Source: Rhodocyclaceae bacterium (GTDB lineage: Bacteria; Pseudomonadota; Gammaproteobacteria; Burkholderiales; Rhodocyclaceae). From it: a stretch of DNA of 64,000 nucleotides. Positions within the stretch are counted from its first letter, which is position 1, and each line of letters opens with the position of its first letter. The DNA lies in NCBI GenBank assembly GCA_006218025.1, contig VBWA01000022.1:32107-96106 (forward strand), in the 5' to 3' direction. Positions 1 through 10,089 of this stretch are shown piece by piece. A model generated the notes under the pieces. The model worked only from the letters and a program-made list of their open reading frames with translations. It did not search any database and had not been told where the DNA came from. Position numbers and translations under genes: made by a program.

Positions 1-17
1 CTGAAGGGGTATATCGA

Positions 18-3172
<3,155 letters not shown>

Positions 3173-3176
<4 letters not shown>

Positions 3177-4315
3177 GCGCCGGCGCGAAAGCCCCACCGA
3201 CCCGCCCGACCATCCTGGCCGTCGACGACGACACCACCAATCTGGCCATCCTGGGCCGGCTGCTCAATCCGCATTACAGAGTCCTCGCCGCGCCCTCGGG
3301 CGAGCGCGCACTTGCCATTGCCGCCGGCGAACCGCGCCCGGACCTGATCCTGCTCGACGTGCTGATGCCGGGCATGGATGGCTACGCCGTGCTGGGACGG
3401 CTGCGCGAGAACCCGGCGACGCGCGACATCCCGGTCATTTTCGCCACCGGGCTGGACTCGACCGAGGACGAGGAGAAGGGGCTCGCGCTCGGCGCCGTGG
3501 ATTACATCGCCAAACCCTTCCGGCCGCCGGTCGTGCTGGCGCGCGTGCACACCCACCTCGAACTCAAGCTCGCCCGCGACTGGCTGAAAGACCAGAACGT
3601 CTATCTGGAGGCCGAGGTGGCGCGACGCACGCAGGACATCCTGCTGGTCCAGGACATCACCATCGACGCGCTGGCCGAACTGGCCGAGACGCGCGACCCC
3701 GAAACCGGCAACCACATCCGCCGCACCCGGGAATACGTGCGCATCCTCGCCACGCGTTTGCAGGCCCATCCGCGCTATTCGGACTTCCTGACCGTTACGA
3801 CCATCGAGCTTCTGACCAAGTCCGCCCCGCTGCACGACATCGGCAAGGTGGGCATCCCCGACCACATCCTGCTCAAACCGGGCAGGCTCGACCCCGAGGA
3901 GTGGGCCATCATGCAGACCCATGCCCGGCTGGGCGCGGACGCCATCGAGCACGCCATCGCGCACGCCGAGCGGGATGCCGCCAGGCCGGTGGCATTTCTC
4001 GCCCTGGCCCGGGAAATCGCCCATTGGCATCACGAGAAGTGGGACGGCAGCGGCTACCCGGACGGACTCGCGGGGGAGGCCATCCCGGTGTCGGCCCGGC
4101 TGATGGCGCTGGCCGATGTCTTCGACGCCCTGATCTCGCCGCGCGTCTACAAGCAGCCGATGCCCTTCGATCAGGCCCGCGCGATCATCGTCGAGGGTCG
4201 CGGCGGCCATTTCGATCCCGACGTGGTGGATGCCTTCCTCGCCGGCTTCGACGAATTCACGGCCATCGCCGGACACTACCGCGACGACGAAGCGGCAGCG
4301 ACGGGACCAGTCTGA
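3173..4315 (+). CDS. response regulator, REC + HD-GYP c-di-GMP phosphodiesterase
   Basis: 380 aa. An N-terminal receiver (phospho-acceptor Asp62 in [14 protein letters not shown]) is joined to an HD-GYP domain with the metal-binding HD at His221-Asp222 ([13 protein letters not shown]) and the GYP signature [11 protein letters not shown]. This family hydrolyses cyclic di-GMP to pGpG/GMP, usually lowering biofilm formation and raising motility. The ATG lies inside the stop of the upstream hybrid kinase (ATGA overlap), so the kinase HPt probably phosphorylates this receiver. All recognisable catalytic residues are present. The longer open frame upstream is a shadow of the kinase gene. Confidence 0.92.
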
Positions 4316-4326
4316 TTATTCTGTAA

Positions 4327-4827
4327 TCATTGGCCCGGCAGCAGCGTTGCCCGCCACGCCGAGAGCTTCCTCTCGAACGACCAGGTCGCGTTGGCCGGGC
4401 TGGTCGAAGGCAATACCGCCGCCTCGAAGCCCAGGGCCTCGACCTCGCGAACGCGCCGCGCGGCCATGCCGCCGTTGAAGCAGATTCGCCGTAGCGCCGG
4501 CGCCGACTGTCTCAACTCAGCGAAGTCATTCGGGACCGCATCGCGGATCGCCGTGTCCAGGCTGCCGGCCCGCTCGCAGGACGCGAACACGTCCCAGATG
4601 GCAATGCCGGCGGCCTGCACCGCGGCGATGCGTTGCGGGTAGTCCATTTCATTCAGCGGCTGCCCGATGACTTCGCCGAGGATGCGCCAGAACTGGTTTT
4701 GCGGATGGGCGTAGTACTGCTGTGCGGCCAGCGAGGCCGCGGACGGAAACGAGCCCAGGATCAGCACACGTGCACCCGGCCCTAGGATCAAGGGAAGACA
4801 GTTGGCTGTGACCCGGTTGTGACCCAT
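4327..4827 (-). CDS. DNA-deoxyinosine glycosylase (uracil-DNA glycosylase superfamily)
   Basis: About 166 aa, hypoxanthine/uracil-type base-excision glycosylase. Family signatures are ARVLILGSFPSAASL near the N-terminus, QQYYAHPQNQFWRIL, and STSPANA near the C-terminus. It removes deaminated bases from DNA. The start used here (MGHNRV...) follows AGAAGAG; ATGs at 4845 and 4866 in the same frame are alternatives. The first roughly 20 residues before ARVLIL are not the original ones: they are supplied by the island that begins at 4756, while a more family-like N-terminus (APVIDERARVLIL) lies in frame at 7378-7428 beside htpG. The gene also contains a copy of the dispersed repeat (4485-4509), read as QSAPALRRI. 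Confidence 0.8.
   Translation of the reverse strand: MGHNRVTANCLPLILGPGARVLILGSFPSAASLAAQQYYAHPQNQFWRILGEVIGQPLNEMDYPQRIAAVQAAGIAIWDVFASCERAGSLDTAIRDAVPNDFAELRQSAPALRRICFNGGMAARRVREVEALGFEAAVLPSTSPANATWSFERKLSAWRATLLPGQ
4485..4509 (-). repeat. dispersed repeat copy inside glycosylase gene
   Basis: Diverged copy of the window-wide repeat in the same sense as the gene, read in frame as QSAPALRRI. It differs from the core by one base in the GCGCTGG part. Confidence 0.55.
4756..4767. repeat. left 12-bp direct repeat of the island (att-like)
   Basis: CAGGATCAGCAC, identical to 7378-7389. It encodes VLIL of the glycosylase on the minus strand and marks the probable left junction of the island. 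Confidence 0.7.
4806..4825 (+). repeat. left inner direct repeat of the island
   Basis: CTGTGACCCGGTTGTGACCC, matching 7277-7296 at 19 of 20 bases in the same orientation. Each unit is itself a TGTGACCC tandem. It could be a recombinase arm site or an older boundary; the role is unknown. Confidence 0.7.
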
Positions 4828-4935
4828 GGCTTGTGCTCTTCTCATCGTCGATCGTACTTGGCGCAAAATTTCTAGTTGAATTTGCCGCTATATGTATATA
4901 CACTTCTATCAGGACTCAAACGCGGAGCACACCGA

Positions 4936-5220
4936 ATGGCTATCATCATCTCGCCAGGCATAGCGAAAAAACTTGCCGAGAAACATGGAGTAAGGCCCGA
5001 AGAAGTTGGCCAATGCTTTGCGAACAGAACCGGCAAGTACCTTCTGGACACCAGGGCCAAACACCTGACGAACCCAATTACACGCTGGTTTATCTCGGAA
5101 ACCGACCAAGGGCGAAAACTGAAGGTGGCGTTTATTCCGGAGGGTGGAGACACATTTATTCGGAGCGCCTTTGAACCGGATACCAATGAGATCAGTATAT
5201 ACAGTAAATACGGAACATGA
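4936..5220 (+). CDS. BrnT-like toxin candidate
   Basis: 94 aa. The pattern ISPGIAKKLAEKHGV..EEV..CF, then TRWFISETDQGRKLKVAF and IRSAFEP, fits the BrnT toxin fold; relatives are often mislabelled ADP-ribosyl-dinitrogen reductase hydrolase. BrnT toxins are small RNases of the RelE-like structural group. The ATG at 4936 is preceded by GGAG at 8 bases; the earlier in-frame ATG at 4876 lacks a comparable site. The gene is followed after 86 bases by an RHH-type partner, the normal toxin-then-antitoxin order for brnTA. Toxicity is inferred from family and arrangement only. Confidence 0.6.
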   Translation: MAIIISPGIAKKLAEKHGVRPEEVGQCFANRTGKYLLDTRAKHLTNPITRWFISETDQGRKLKVAFIPEGGDTFIRSAFEPDTNEISIYSKYGT

Positions 5221-5306
5221 ACTAATTATTAGCAAAACAATCACATACTCTGTAAATACTAACGTTTCAAGTTATAGTTGTTAAACACTAAGTGAGGGAG
5301 TTACAA

Positions 5307-5657
5307 ATGAGCAAGCAAACGATCCCGGATACGGAAGAAGCGTGGGACAAAAGGGATTTGGGTGCAGATGAGAGCTTCGTTGGAGTTGTTGGAGACGAAG
5401 AAGAGGCTAGGATTGACGAGGCGGCCGGCACTCAGCTCATATCCATTCGCATGCAAAAGTCCATGATTGAGGATTTTAAGATGATTGCGTCGATCAACAA
5501 TGGAATCGGATATCAGACCCTTATGAAACAGATTTTGCAGCGATTCGTTGACTGTGAAATGAAAAGACTAGCTCGTGAAATATTGTCTGAAAGGATGGCC
5601 GAGCAGCACAGGAAAGAATCCGCTAAGCAGCCCAACAAGCAACGTAAAGCGGCTTGA
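5307..5657 (+). CDS. BrnA/CopG-like ribbon-helix-helix antitoxin candidate
   Basis: 116 aa. An acidic N-terminal half is followed by a ribbon-helix-helix-like core (QLISIRMQKSMIEDFKMIA, then GIGYQTLMKQILQRF) and a basic tail. The phrase GIGYQTLMKQIL resembles BrnA antitoxins, which bind the toxin and repress their own promoter. The start has GTGAGGGAG upstream. The 86-base gap after the toxin gene is larger than in most brnTA pairs, so it may have its own promoter. A rho-independent terminator follows at 5672. Confidence 0.6.
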   Translation: MSKQTIPDTEEAWDKRDLGADESFVGVVGDEEEARIDEAAGTQLISIRMQKSMIEDFKMIASINNGIGYQTLMKQILQRFVDCEMKRLAREILSERMAEQHRKESAKQPNKQRKAA

Positions 5658-5671
5658 CAATCTCAACCTAA

Positions 5672-5696
5672 GAAACCCGCTTCGGCGGGTTTTTCA
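5672..5696 (+). terminator. rho-independent terminator after the toxin-antitoxin pair
   Basis: AAACCCG and CGGGTTT form a 7-bp stem around CTTCGG, followed by a T-run. It lies 15 bases after the antitoxin stop. Confidence 0.85.
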
Positions 5697-5881
5697 ATTA
5701 AGTTCAATAGCATCCATCTGCCCATTCGCCCCTCAACCTCAAGGGAAATTCAACAATTGGCGTGCGAGACAGCAAGCTGCTTCAACCCACGTAGCAGCTT
5801 TGGAGTATCAAAGAATGGCGAAATTGCGCTTCGCGCACCAACTTTAACTCGAAATGTAGCCGCATAAGACGTTCGGGAAAC

Positions 5882-5932
5882 TTAGGATGATTTTAGGATG
5901 AGTTGACACTCATCTTTTTTTTCGCATACAAT
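5882..5932 (+). promoter_or_regulatory. sigma-70 promoter with tandem TTAGGATGA operator
   Basis: TTGACA at 5903-5908 and TACAAT at 5927-5932 with an 18-base spacer form a strong promoter for the gene at 5971. Two exact TTAGGATGA copies, at 5882-5890 and 5893-5901, are spaced 11 bases apart (one helical turn) and abut the -35 box, suggesting a regulator binding site. The binding protein is unknown. Confidence 0.7.
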
Positions 5933-5970
5933 TCGCCTTAATCCATCCTTCGATGGTCAGGGAGCTACTA

Positions 5971-6792
5971 ATGGAAGCGGAAAAGAAGGTAGACAACTTG
6001 CCGGGCGACGCTAAGGCCCCAAAGGAGCGATCAACCATCGAATTCCCCTACCTGGACGAAGAAAACGCGGTCCAGATCGCGGAAGGTGTTCATCAGGTTG
6101 GAGGGTCTGGCTGTGACTGGGATCAACTCGCGGCCCACGTTAAACAAGCCGCGCAAGGCGGTGGATTCAGGTTGCGGTTGATCTGTGCGAAGCAGTTTGG
6201 GCTTGTCCAATATGATCGAGGCAAGATTACGCTCACTTCTTTGGGCTTGCGGATAGTTGATCAGCAACAGCAAAAAGCCGCAAAGGTTGAGGCGTTCTTG
6301 CAGGTGGAACTCTACAAGGCGCTCTACGAGAAATTCCGTGGCAGCACGCTGCCGCCCGTAGCGGGTCTTGAGCGTGAAATTGCGACGCTAGGGGTAGCAA
6401 GGAAACAAGCAGATAAGGCGCGGCAAGCGTTTCAACGTTCGGCTAAATATGCTGGATTTTTTGATTTTGGCCCCGAGCGACTTGTCGCCCCATCGTCAGG
6501 ATCAACTGCTAGCCCTCAAGACCAGCCATCTGACGAAGAGAGCAACACCCGCAATAATGGGAACTACAGCGCGAATAGGGGTGGTGACGAAGGACTGCAT
6601 CCGTTTGTTCGCGGGTTGATCGATAAGCTACCGCCACCAGAAACAAACTGGGCACTGGTTGATCGTGCTAAATGGCTAAATACCGCAGCAAATATATTTG
6701 ACCTTATGTACAAGGAGCCAGTTAGCTCAGATGAAGGAATCAACGTGAAGCTGGAAGGGAAGACCTTGTCAATTGTCAAAGGGAAGGCATGA
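5971..6792 (+). CDS. hypothetical protein, winged-helix-like (DUF5343-like)
   Basis: 273 aa. The ATG at 5971 is preceded by CAGGGAG and lies about 30 bases after a strong promoter. Residues about 20-100 look like a winged-helix module (AVQIAEGVHQVGG...LRLICAKQFGLVQYDRGKITLTSLGLRIVD). Next comes a helical segment (FLQVELYKALYEKFRGSTLPP) like that in DUF5343-type proteins, then a polar low-complexity linker near 185-210 and a C-terminal helical region. No catalytic motif is visible. It is AT-richer than the chromosome and sits inside the island. A DNA-binding or defence-accessory role is possible but not supported by any diagnostic residue. Confidence 0.7.
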   Translation: MEAEKKVDNLPGDAKAPKERSTIEFPYLDEENAVQIAEGVHQVGGSGCDWDQLAAHVKQAAQGGGFRLRLICAKQFGLVQYDRGKITLTSLGLRIVDQQQQKAAKVEAFLQVELYKALYEKFRGSTLPPVAGLEREIATLGVARKQADKARQAFQRSAKYAGFFDFGPERLVAPSSGSTASPQDQPSDEESNTRNNGNYSANRGGDEGLHPFVRGLIDKLPPPETNWALVDRAKWLNTAANIFDLMYKEPVSSDEGINVKLEGKTLSIVKGKA

Positions 6793-6853
6793 CGCTATGA
6801 CAACATAATTCGGCCCTAGTTTCATCCTCACCGGGCTAGGCCGGAAAAAGCAA

Positions 6854-6898
6854 GGCCCCAACGACTGAATACTCTTGGACGAGATAGTCGTTGGGGCC
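6854..6898. repeat. 13-bp perfect inverted repeat
   Basis: GGCCCCAACGACT (6854-6866) and its exact reverse complement (6886-6898) enclose 19 bases. There is no T-run, so it is not a standard terminator. It lies between the winged-helix-like gene and the 44-residue gene of the island. Confidence 0.8.
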
Positions 6899-7039
6899 GT
6901 GGTGAGTAGTACACGACAGCGCGTTAAAGCATGCCTCTGTCACTCACGCAGTTTCGGTCAGAAACTCTTGCCATTTTAATACGACAAGATGCTGTGAGCA
7001 AGAATTGCTTTCAATCTCCCCCCAAGGAGAGTAGCAATT

Positions 7040-7174
7040 ATGCACAACACTTTGTTCGACAAAACGAAGAGCGTATTCGTACGGGCCTACATTCGTTTCA
7101 GGTTTGGCAAGCTTGAAAACGTTTGCCAGCACTGGCGCTCGTTTCCCAATCAACTGACGTTCAACTTCGATTAA
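7040..7174 (+). CDS. 44-residue hypothetical protein of the island
   Basis: Small open frame starting MHNTLFDKTKSVFVRAYIRF and ending PNQLTFNFD, basic and aromatic-rich (KSVFVRAY, RFRFGKLENVCQHWRSFP). It is supported by AAGGAGA at 7024-7030, 9 bases before the ATG, and by a rho-independent terminator 10 bases after the stop. This is a compact gene layout that a random frame would rarely have. Function is unknown. The opposing 105-codon frame on the minus strand is a weaker alternative. Confidence 0.55.
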   Translation: MHNTLFDKTKSVFVRAYIRFRFGKLENVCQHWRSFPNQLTFNFD

Positions 7175-7183
7175 GGAAAGGTT

Positions 7184-7213
7184 CAGGCCCCTAAGACGGG
7201 CCTGATTTCTTTT
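7184..7213 (+). terminator. rho-independent terminator after the small island gene
   Basis: CAGGCCC and GGGCCTG form a perfect 7-bp stem with a 7-base loop, followed by ATTTCTTTTCT. Confidence 0.8.
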
Positions 7214-7276
7214 CTGACGCCAGCCTTCTATACATAGCCCCGAGCCCTTCGCCGGCCACAAAGGCGTAGCGCTTTT

Positions 7277-7296
7277 CTGTGACCCAGTTGTGACCC
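7277..7296 (+). repeat. right inner direct repeat of the island
   Basis: CTGTGACCCAGTTGTGACCC, 19 of 20 identical to 4806-4825 in the same orientation. It lies 81 bases inside the right 12-bp repeat; the left copy lies 38 bases inside the left one. Confidence 0.7.
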
Positions 7297-7340
7297 TGAG
7301 GCGTCAATCAGGGCATATTCTGGGGCCAAAGCAAAAGGCT

Positions 7341-7369
7341 ACTTCTAATTAATTCAATACCTTAGAAGT
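7341..7369. repeat. 8-bp inverted repeat next to the right junction
   Basis: ACTTCTAA and TTAGAAGT are separated by 13 AT-rich bases, ending 8 bases before the right 12-bp repeat. This could be a recombinase binding site. Confidence 0.5.
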
Positions 7370-7377
7370 GGCGAATA

Positions 7378-7389
7378 CAGGATCAGCAC
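7378..7389. repeat. right 12-bp direct repeat of the island (att-like)
   Basis: CAGGATCAGCAC, identical to 4756-4767. On the minus strand it continues the frame APVIDERARVLIL, which is cut off here. Confidence 0.7.
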
Positions 7390-7428
7390 CCGGGCTCGTT
7401 CGTCGATGACGGGCGCGAGGCCCGTCAG
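7378..7428 (-). pseudogene. displaced original 5' end of the deoxyinosine glycosylase gene
   Basis: Starting 11 bases after the htpG stop, the minus strand reads LTGLAPVIDERARVLIL, the usual N-terminus of this glycosylase family. It stops matching exactly at the 12-bp repeat, and the rest of the protein is 2.6 kb away at 4327-4767. No ATG or GTG precedes the fragment in frame; the CTG at 7426-7428 may be a decayed start. It is a relic left by insertion of the island. Confidence 0.7.
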
Positions 7429-7438
7429 CCTTGCAGAT

Positions 7439-9370
7439 TTACGAACCGCTCATCTCCAGCATTAGCTGATTCATGCGCTTGACGAAGGTCGCCGGATCGT
7501 CGAGCTGACCGCCCTCGGCCAGCAGCGCCTGGTCGAACAGCACCGCGGCCCAGTCGTCGAAGCGCTTGTCTTCGTACTTGAGGCGCAGCACCACCGGGTG
7601 ATGCGGATTGATTTCAAGGATGGGCTTGGCGTTCGGCGCCTTCTGCCCGGCAGCCTTGAGGATGCGCGCCAGGTTGCCCGAGACGTCGTGCTCGTCCGCC
7701 ACCAGGCAGGCCGGGCTGTCGGTCAGGCGATGCGTGACGCGCACTTCCTTGACGCGCTCGCCGAGGCTCTTGGCGATCTTCTCGGTCAGGTCCTTGAATT
7801 CGCCGGCGGCCGATTCCTGTTCCTTTTTCTCGGCTTCGTCTTCCAGCTTGCCGAGGTCGAGCCCGCCCTTGGCGACCGAGACCAACTGCTTGCCCTCGAA
7901 CTCGGTCAGGTGCGACACCACCCACTCGTCGACGCGGTCGGAGAGCAGGATCACTTCGATGCCCTTCTTGCGGAAGACTTCGAGGTGCGGGCTGTTCTTC
8001 GCCGCGTTGAAGGTCTCGGCGGTGACGTAGTAGATCTTTTCCTGCTCCGGCTTCATGCGGCCGATGTAGTCGGCCAGCGAGACGGTTTCGTCCGGCGTGT
8101 CGGCCTGCGTCGAGGCGAAACGCAACAGCGCGGCGATCCTGTCCTTGTTGGCGTGGTCCTCGCCCATGCCTTCCTTGAGCACCTTGCCGAACTCGCCCCA
8201 GAACTTCGCGTACTTTTCCTTCTCGGCGGCATCCTCGCTGTTGGCCAGGTCGGCCAGCATGCCGAGGACCTTCTTGGTGCAGCCGTTGCGGATAGCCTCG
8301 ATGTCCTTCGATTCCTGCAAAATTTCACGCGAGACGTTGAGCGGCAGGTCGTTGGAGTCGACCACCCCGCGCACGAAGCGCAGATACAGCGGCATCAACT
8401 GCTCGGCGTCGTCCATGATGAACACGCGGCGCACGTAGAGCTTGACGCCGTGGCGGGCGTTGCGGTCCCACATGTCGAAGGGCGCACGGGCCGGCACATA
8501 GAGCAGTTGCGTGTACTCCGTCTTGCCCTCGACGCGGGCGTGGGTCCACGTCAGCGGGTCTTCGAAATCGTGGCCGACGTGCTTGTAGAACTCGGTGTAC
8601 TGCTCGTCGGTGATTTCGCTCTTGGGACGGGCCCACAGCGCGGAAGCCTGATTGACGGTTTCGTCTTCATCGCTGACGACCTGCTCGTTCTTCTCCTGAT
8701 CCCACTCTTCCTTCTTCATCACGATCGGCTGCACGATGTGGTCGGAGTATTTGCGGATCACGGAGCGCAGCTTCCAGCCGGAGAGCAGGTCGTCCTGGCC
8801 TTCCTTCAGGTGCAGGGTTATCTCGGTGCCGCGCGTGGGCCGATCGACCATCTCGATGGTGAATTCGCCGCTGCCTTCGGATTCCCAGCGCACGCCCTGG
8901 TTGGCTTCGGCGCCGGCGCGGCGGGTCAGCACGGTAACGCGGTCGGCGACGATAAAGGAGGAATAGAAGCCGACGCCGAACTGGCCGATCAGGCTGGCAT
9001 CCTTCTGCTGGTCGCCCGAGAGCTGCGAGAAGAATTCGCGCGTGCCGGACTTGGCGATGGTGCCGAGGTTAGTAATCACTTCCTCGCGGCTCATGCCAAC
9101 GCCGTTGTCGGCGATGGTCAGGGTCTTGGCATCCGGGTCGAAGGCGATGCGAATCTTGAAATCCGAATCGCCCTCGAACAGGCCTGCGTTGTGCAGGGCC
9201 TCGAAGCGCAGCTTGTCGCAGGCGTCCGACGCGTTGGAAATCAGCTCGCGGAGGAATATCTCGCGGTTCGAATACAGCGAGTGGATCATCAACTGCAGGA
9301 GCTGCTTGACCTCGGTCTGGAAGCCGAGGGTTTCTTTGGCGGTGCTGGAGTCTTGGGTGGTAGCGGTCAT
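7439..9370 (-). CDS. htpG: molecular chaperone HtpG (Hsp90)
   Basis: 643 aa, full length. It contains the GHKL ATPase domain ([47 protein letters not shown]), middle and C-terminal dimerisation domains. It assists folding of client proteins in the cytosol in an ATP-dependent way. The start [10 protein letters not shown] is chosen because AGGGGA lies 6 bases upstream; the open frame continues 54 codons further but without homology. A long open frame on the opposite strand is an artefact of codon bias. No CIRCE or sigma-32 box was identified. Confidence 0.97.
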   Translation of the reverse strand: MTATTQDSSTAKETLGFQTEVKQLLQLMIHSLYSNREIFLRELISNASDACDKLRFEALHNAGLFEGDSDFKIRIAFDPDAKTLTIADNGVGMSREEVITNLGTIAKSGTREFFSQLSGDQQKDASLIGQFGVGFYSSFIVADRVTVLTRRAGAEANQGVRWESEGSGEFTIEMVDRPTRGTEITLHLKEGQDDLLSGWKLRSVIRKYSDHIVQPIVMKKEEWDQEKNEQVVSDEDETVNQASALWARPKSEITDEQYTEFYKHVGHDFEDPLTWTHARVEGKTEYTQLLYVPARAPFDMWDRNARHGVKLYVRRVFIMDDAEQLMPLYLRFVRGVVDSNDLPLNVSREILQESKDIEAIRNGCTKKVLGMLADLANSEDAAEKEKYAKFWGEFGKVLKEGMGEDHANKDRIAALLRFASTQADTPDETVSLADYIGRMKPEQEKIYYVTAETFNAAKNSPHLEVFRKKGIEVILLSDRVDEWVVSHLTEFEGKQLVSVAKGGLDLGKLEDEAEKKEQESAAGEFKDLTEKIAKSLGERVKEVRVTHRLTDSPACLVADEHDVSGNLARILKAAGQKAPNAKPILEINPHHPVVLRLKYEDKRFDDWAAVLFDQALLAEGGQLDDPATFVKRMNQLMLEMSGS

Positions 9371-9463
9371 CGAAAATCCCCTGAAGAACAGAATGTACCG
9401 CCCGGATATGGGGGCGGCCAAATCCTTTTCAAGGGGAGGGACATGTCTGCGGGTCGCAGGCGG

Positions 9464-9490
9464 AAAAGTCGGCGCTGTCGAGACGGCGAG
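9464..9490 (+). repeat. dispersed repeat copy between htpG and the toxin-antitoxin pair
   Basis: AAAGTCGGCGCTGTCG followed by AGACGGCGAG; intergenic member of the family. Confidence 0.75.
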
Positions 9491-9518
9491 CGTATTCTTT
9501 CCGGACATCGACGTAAAA

Positions 9519-9524
9519 TATAAT
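9519..9524 (+). promoter_or_regulatory. -10 box of the ParD/RelE-type operon
   Basis: Perfect TATAAT, 10 bases before the AAGGAG ribosome site at 9535-9540. The -35 region (TTCTTT, 9495-9500) is weak, as is common in autoregulated toxin-antitoxin promoters. Confidence 0.5.
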
Positions 9525-9546
9525 GATCGCAACGAAGGAGATTGGC

Positions 9547-9753
9547 ATGGGACGTCGCGAAATTATCGAATTGGCAATGCAGTTGAAACCTGCGGAGCGG
9601 TTCGAGGTAGCCGAGGAACTGTTGCGCAGCGTAGAAGAGGTCGATCCGGAAATTGATCGGCTCTGGCTTGAGGAGGCGGAACGCCGGCTCACTGCGTATC
9701 GGGCTGGCAGGGTCAAGGGGATTCCCGCCGAAGACATCTTCGGCAGCCTTTGA
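9547..9753 (+). CDS. addiction-module antitoxin (TIGR02574-type)
   Basis: 68 aa. The layout [27 protein letters not shown]...[15 protein letters not shown] is typical of the putative addiction module component family, in which an N-terminal DNA-binding helix set is followed by a toxin-binding tail. The ATG at 9547 follows AAGGAG at 6 bases. The stop codon shares one base with the start of the RelE-type partner (TGATG), so translation is coupled. It probably neutralises the toxin and represses the operon. Confidence 0.85.
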   Translation: MGRREIIELAMQLKPAERFEVAEELLRSVEEVDPEIDRLWLEEAERRLTAYRAGRVKGIPAEDIFGSL

Positions 9754-10046
9754 TGCGGGTGATATTTTCGCCTGAAGCGCGAGCCGAATTCGATGAAGCC
9801 ATCCAATACTATGACCAGCAACGTCAGGGACTCGGCGATGAACTGCGTGCCGAGATTCGTGAATTTCTGCCGCGACTGCAAAGGTCCCCACTGACATTTC
9901 CGGTGGAACGTGGCGATATTCGCCGCCTGATTCTGGCGCGATTCCCCTACAAATTGCTGTATTCGGTGGAAACCGATCACGTCTATGTCATCGCACTCGC
10001 CCATCGACGCCGGGCACCGGGCTATTGGGTGGATCGCACCGAGTAA
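9753..10046 (+). CDS. RelE/ParE-family toxin
   Basis: 97 aa with the ParE/RelE core: FSPEARAEFDEAIQYYDQQRQGLGDEL, then a conserved arginine strand (DIRRLILARFPYKLLYSVE) and a C-terminal HVYVIALAHRRRAPGYW. This composition is closer to ParE-type (gyrase-directed) than to ribosome-dependent RelE, but the target cannot be told from sequence. It overlaps the antitoxin by one base and is translated by termination-reinitiation. Confidence 0.88.
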   Translation: MRVIFSPEARAEFDEAIQYYDQQRQGLGDELRAEIREFLPRLQRSPLTFPVERGDIRRLILARFPYKLLYSVETDHVYVIALAHRRRAPGYWVDRTE

Positions 10047-10089
10047 GCGGTAACCGCCGTTACACCCAAAACCTGCACGCGCAGCTACT

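Larger units (their letters stand above)
4756..7389. mobile_element. small non-autonomous island inserted in the 5' end of a glycosylase gene
   Basis: The segment between two copies of CAGGATCAGCAC (4756-4767 and 7378-7389) has visibly lower GC than its surroundings. It holds a BrnT/BrnA-like pair, a winged-helix-like gene and a 44-residue gene, and no recombinase or transposase. Removing it joins APVIDERARVLIL (minus strand, right flank) to GSFPSAASL of the glycosylase in frame and restores a normal family N-terminus directly downstream of htpG. The duplicated 12 bases encode VLIL in both flanks. This is what integration into a conserved gene start by a site-specific recombinase acting in trans would leave; the mechanism is inference. 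A second pair of 20-bp direct repeats lies just inside both ends. Confidence 0.7.

Noticed and set aside
6854..6898. Possible integron attC site
   Set aside because: Arms are perfectly complementary, without spacer, extrahelical bases or a matching GTTRRRY core; no integrase in the window.
6944..7261. 105-codon minus-strand frame in the island
   Set aside because: No ribosome site; overlaps the better-supported 44-residue gene and its terminator.
7598..9523. 641-codon open frame antisense to htpG
   Set aside because: Shadow of a high-GC gene; its translation has no domain signature, and htpG on the other strand is certain.
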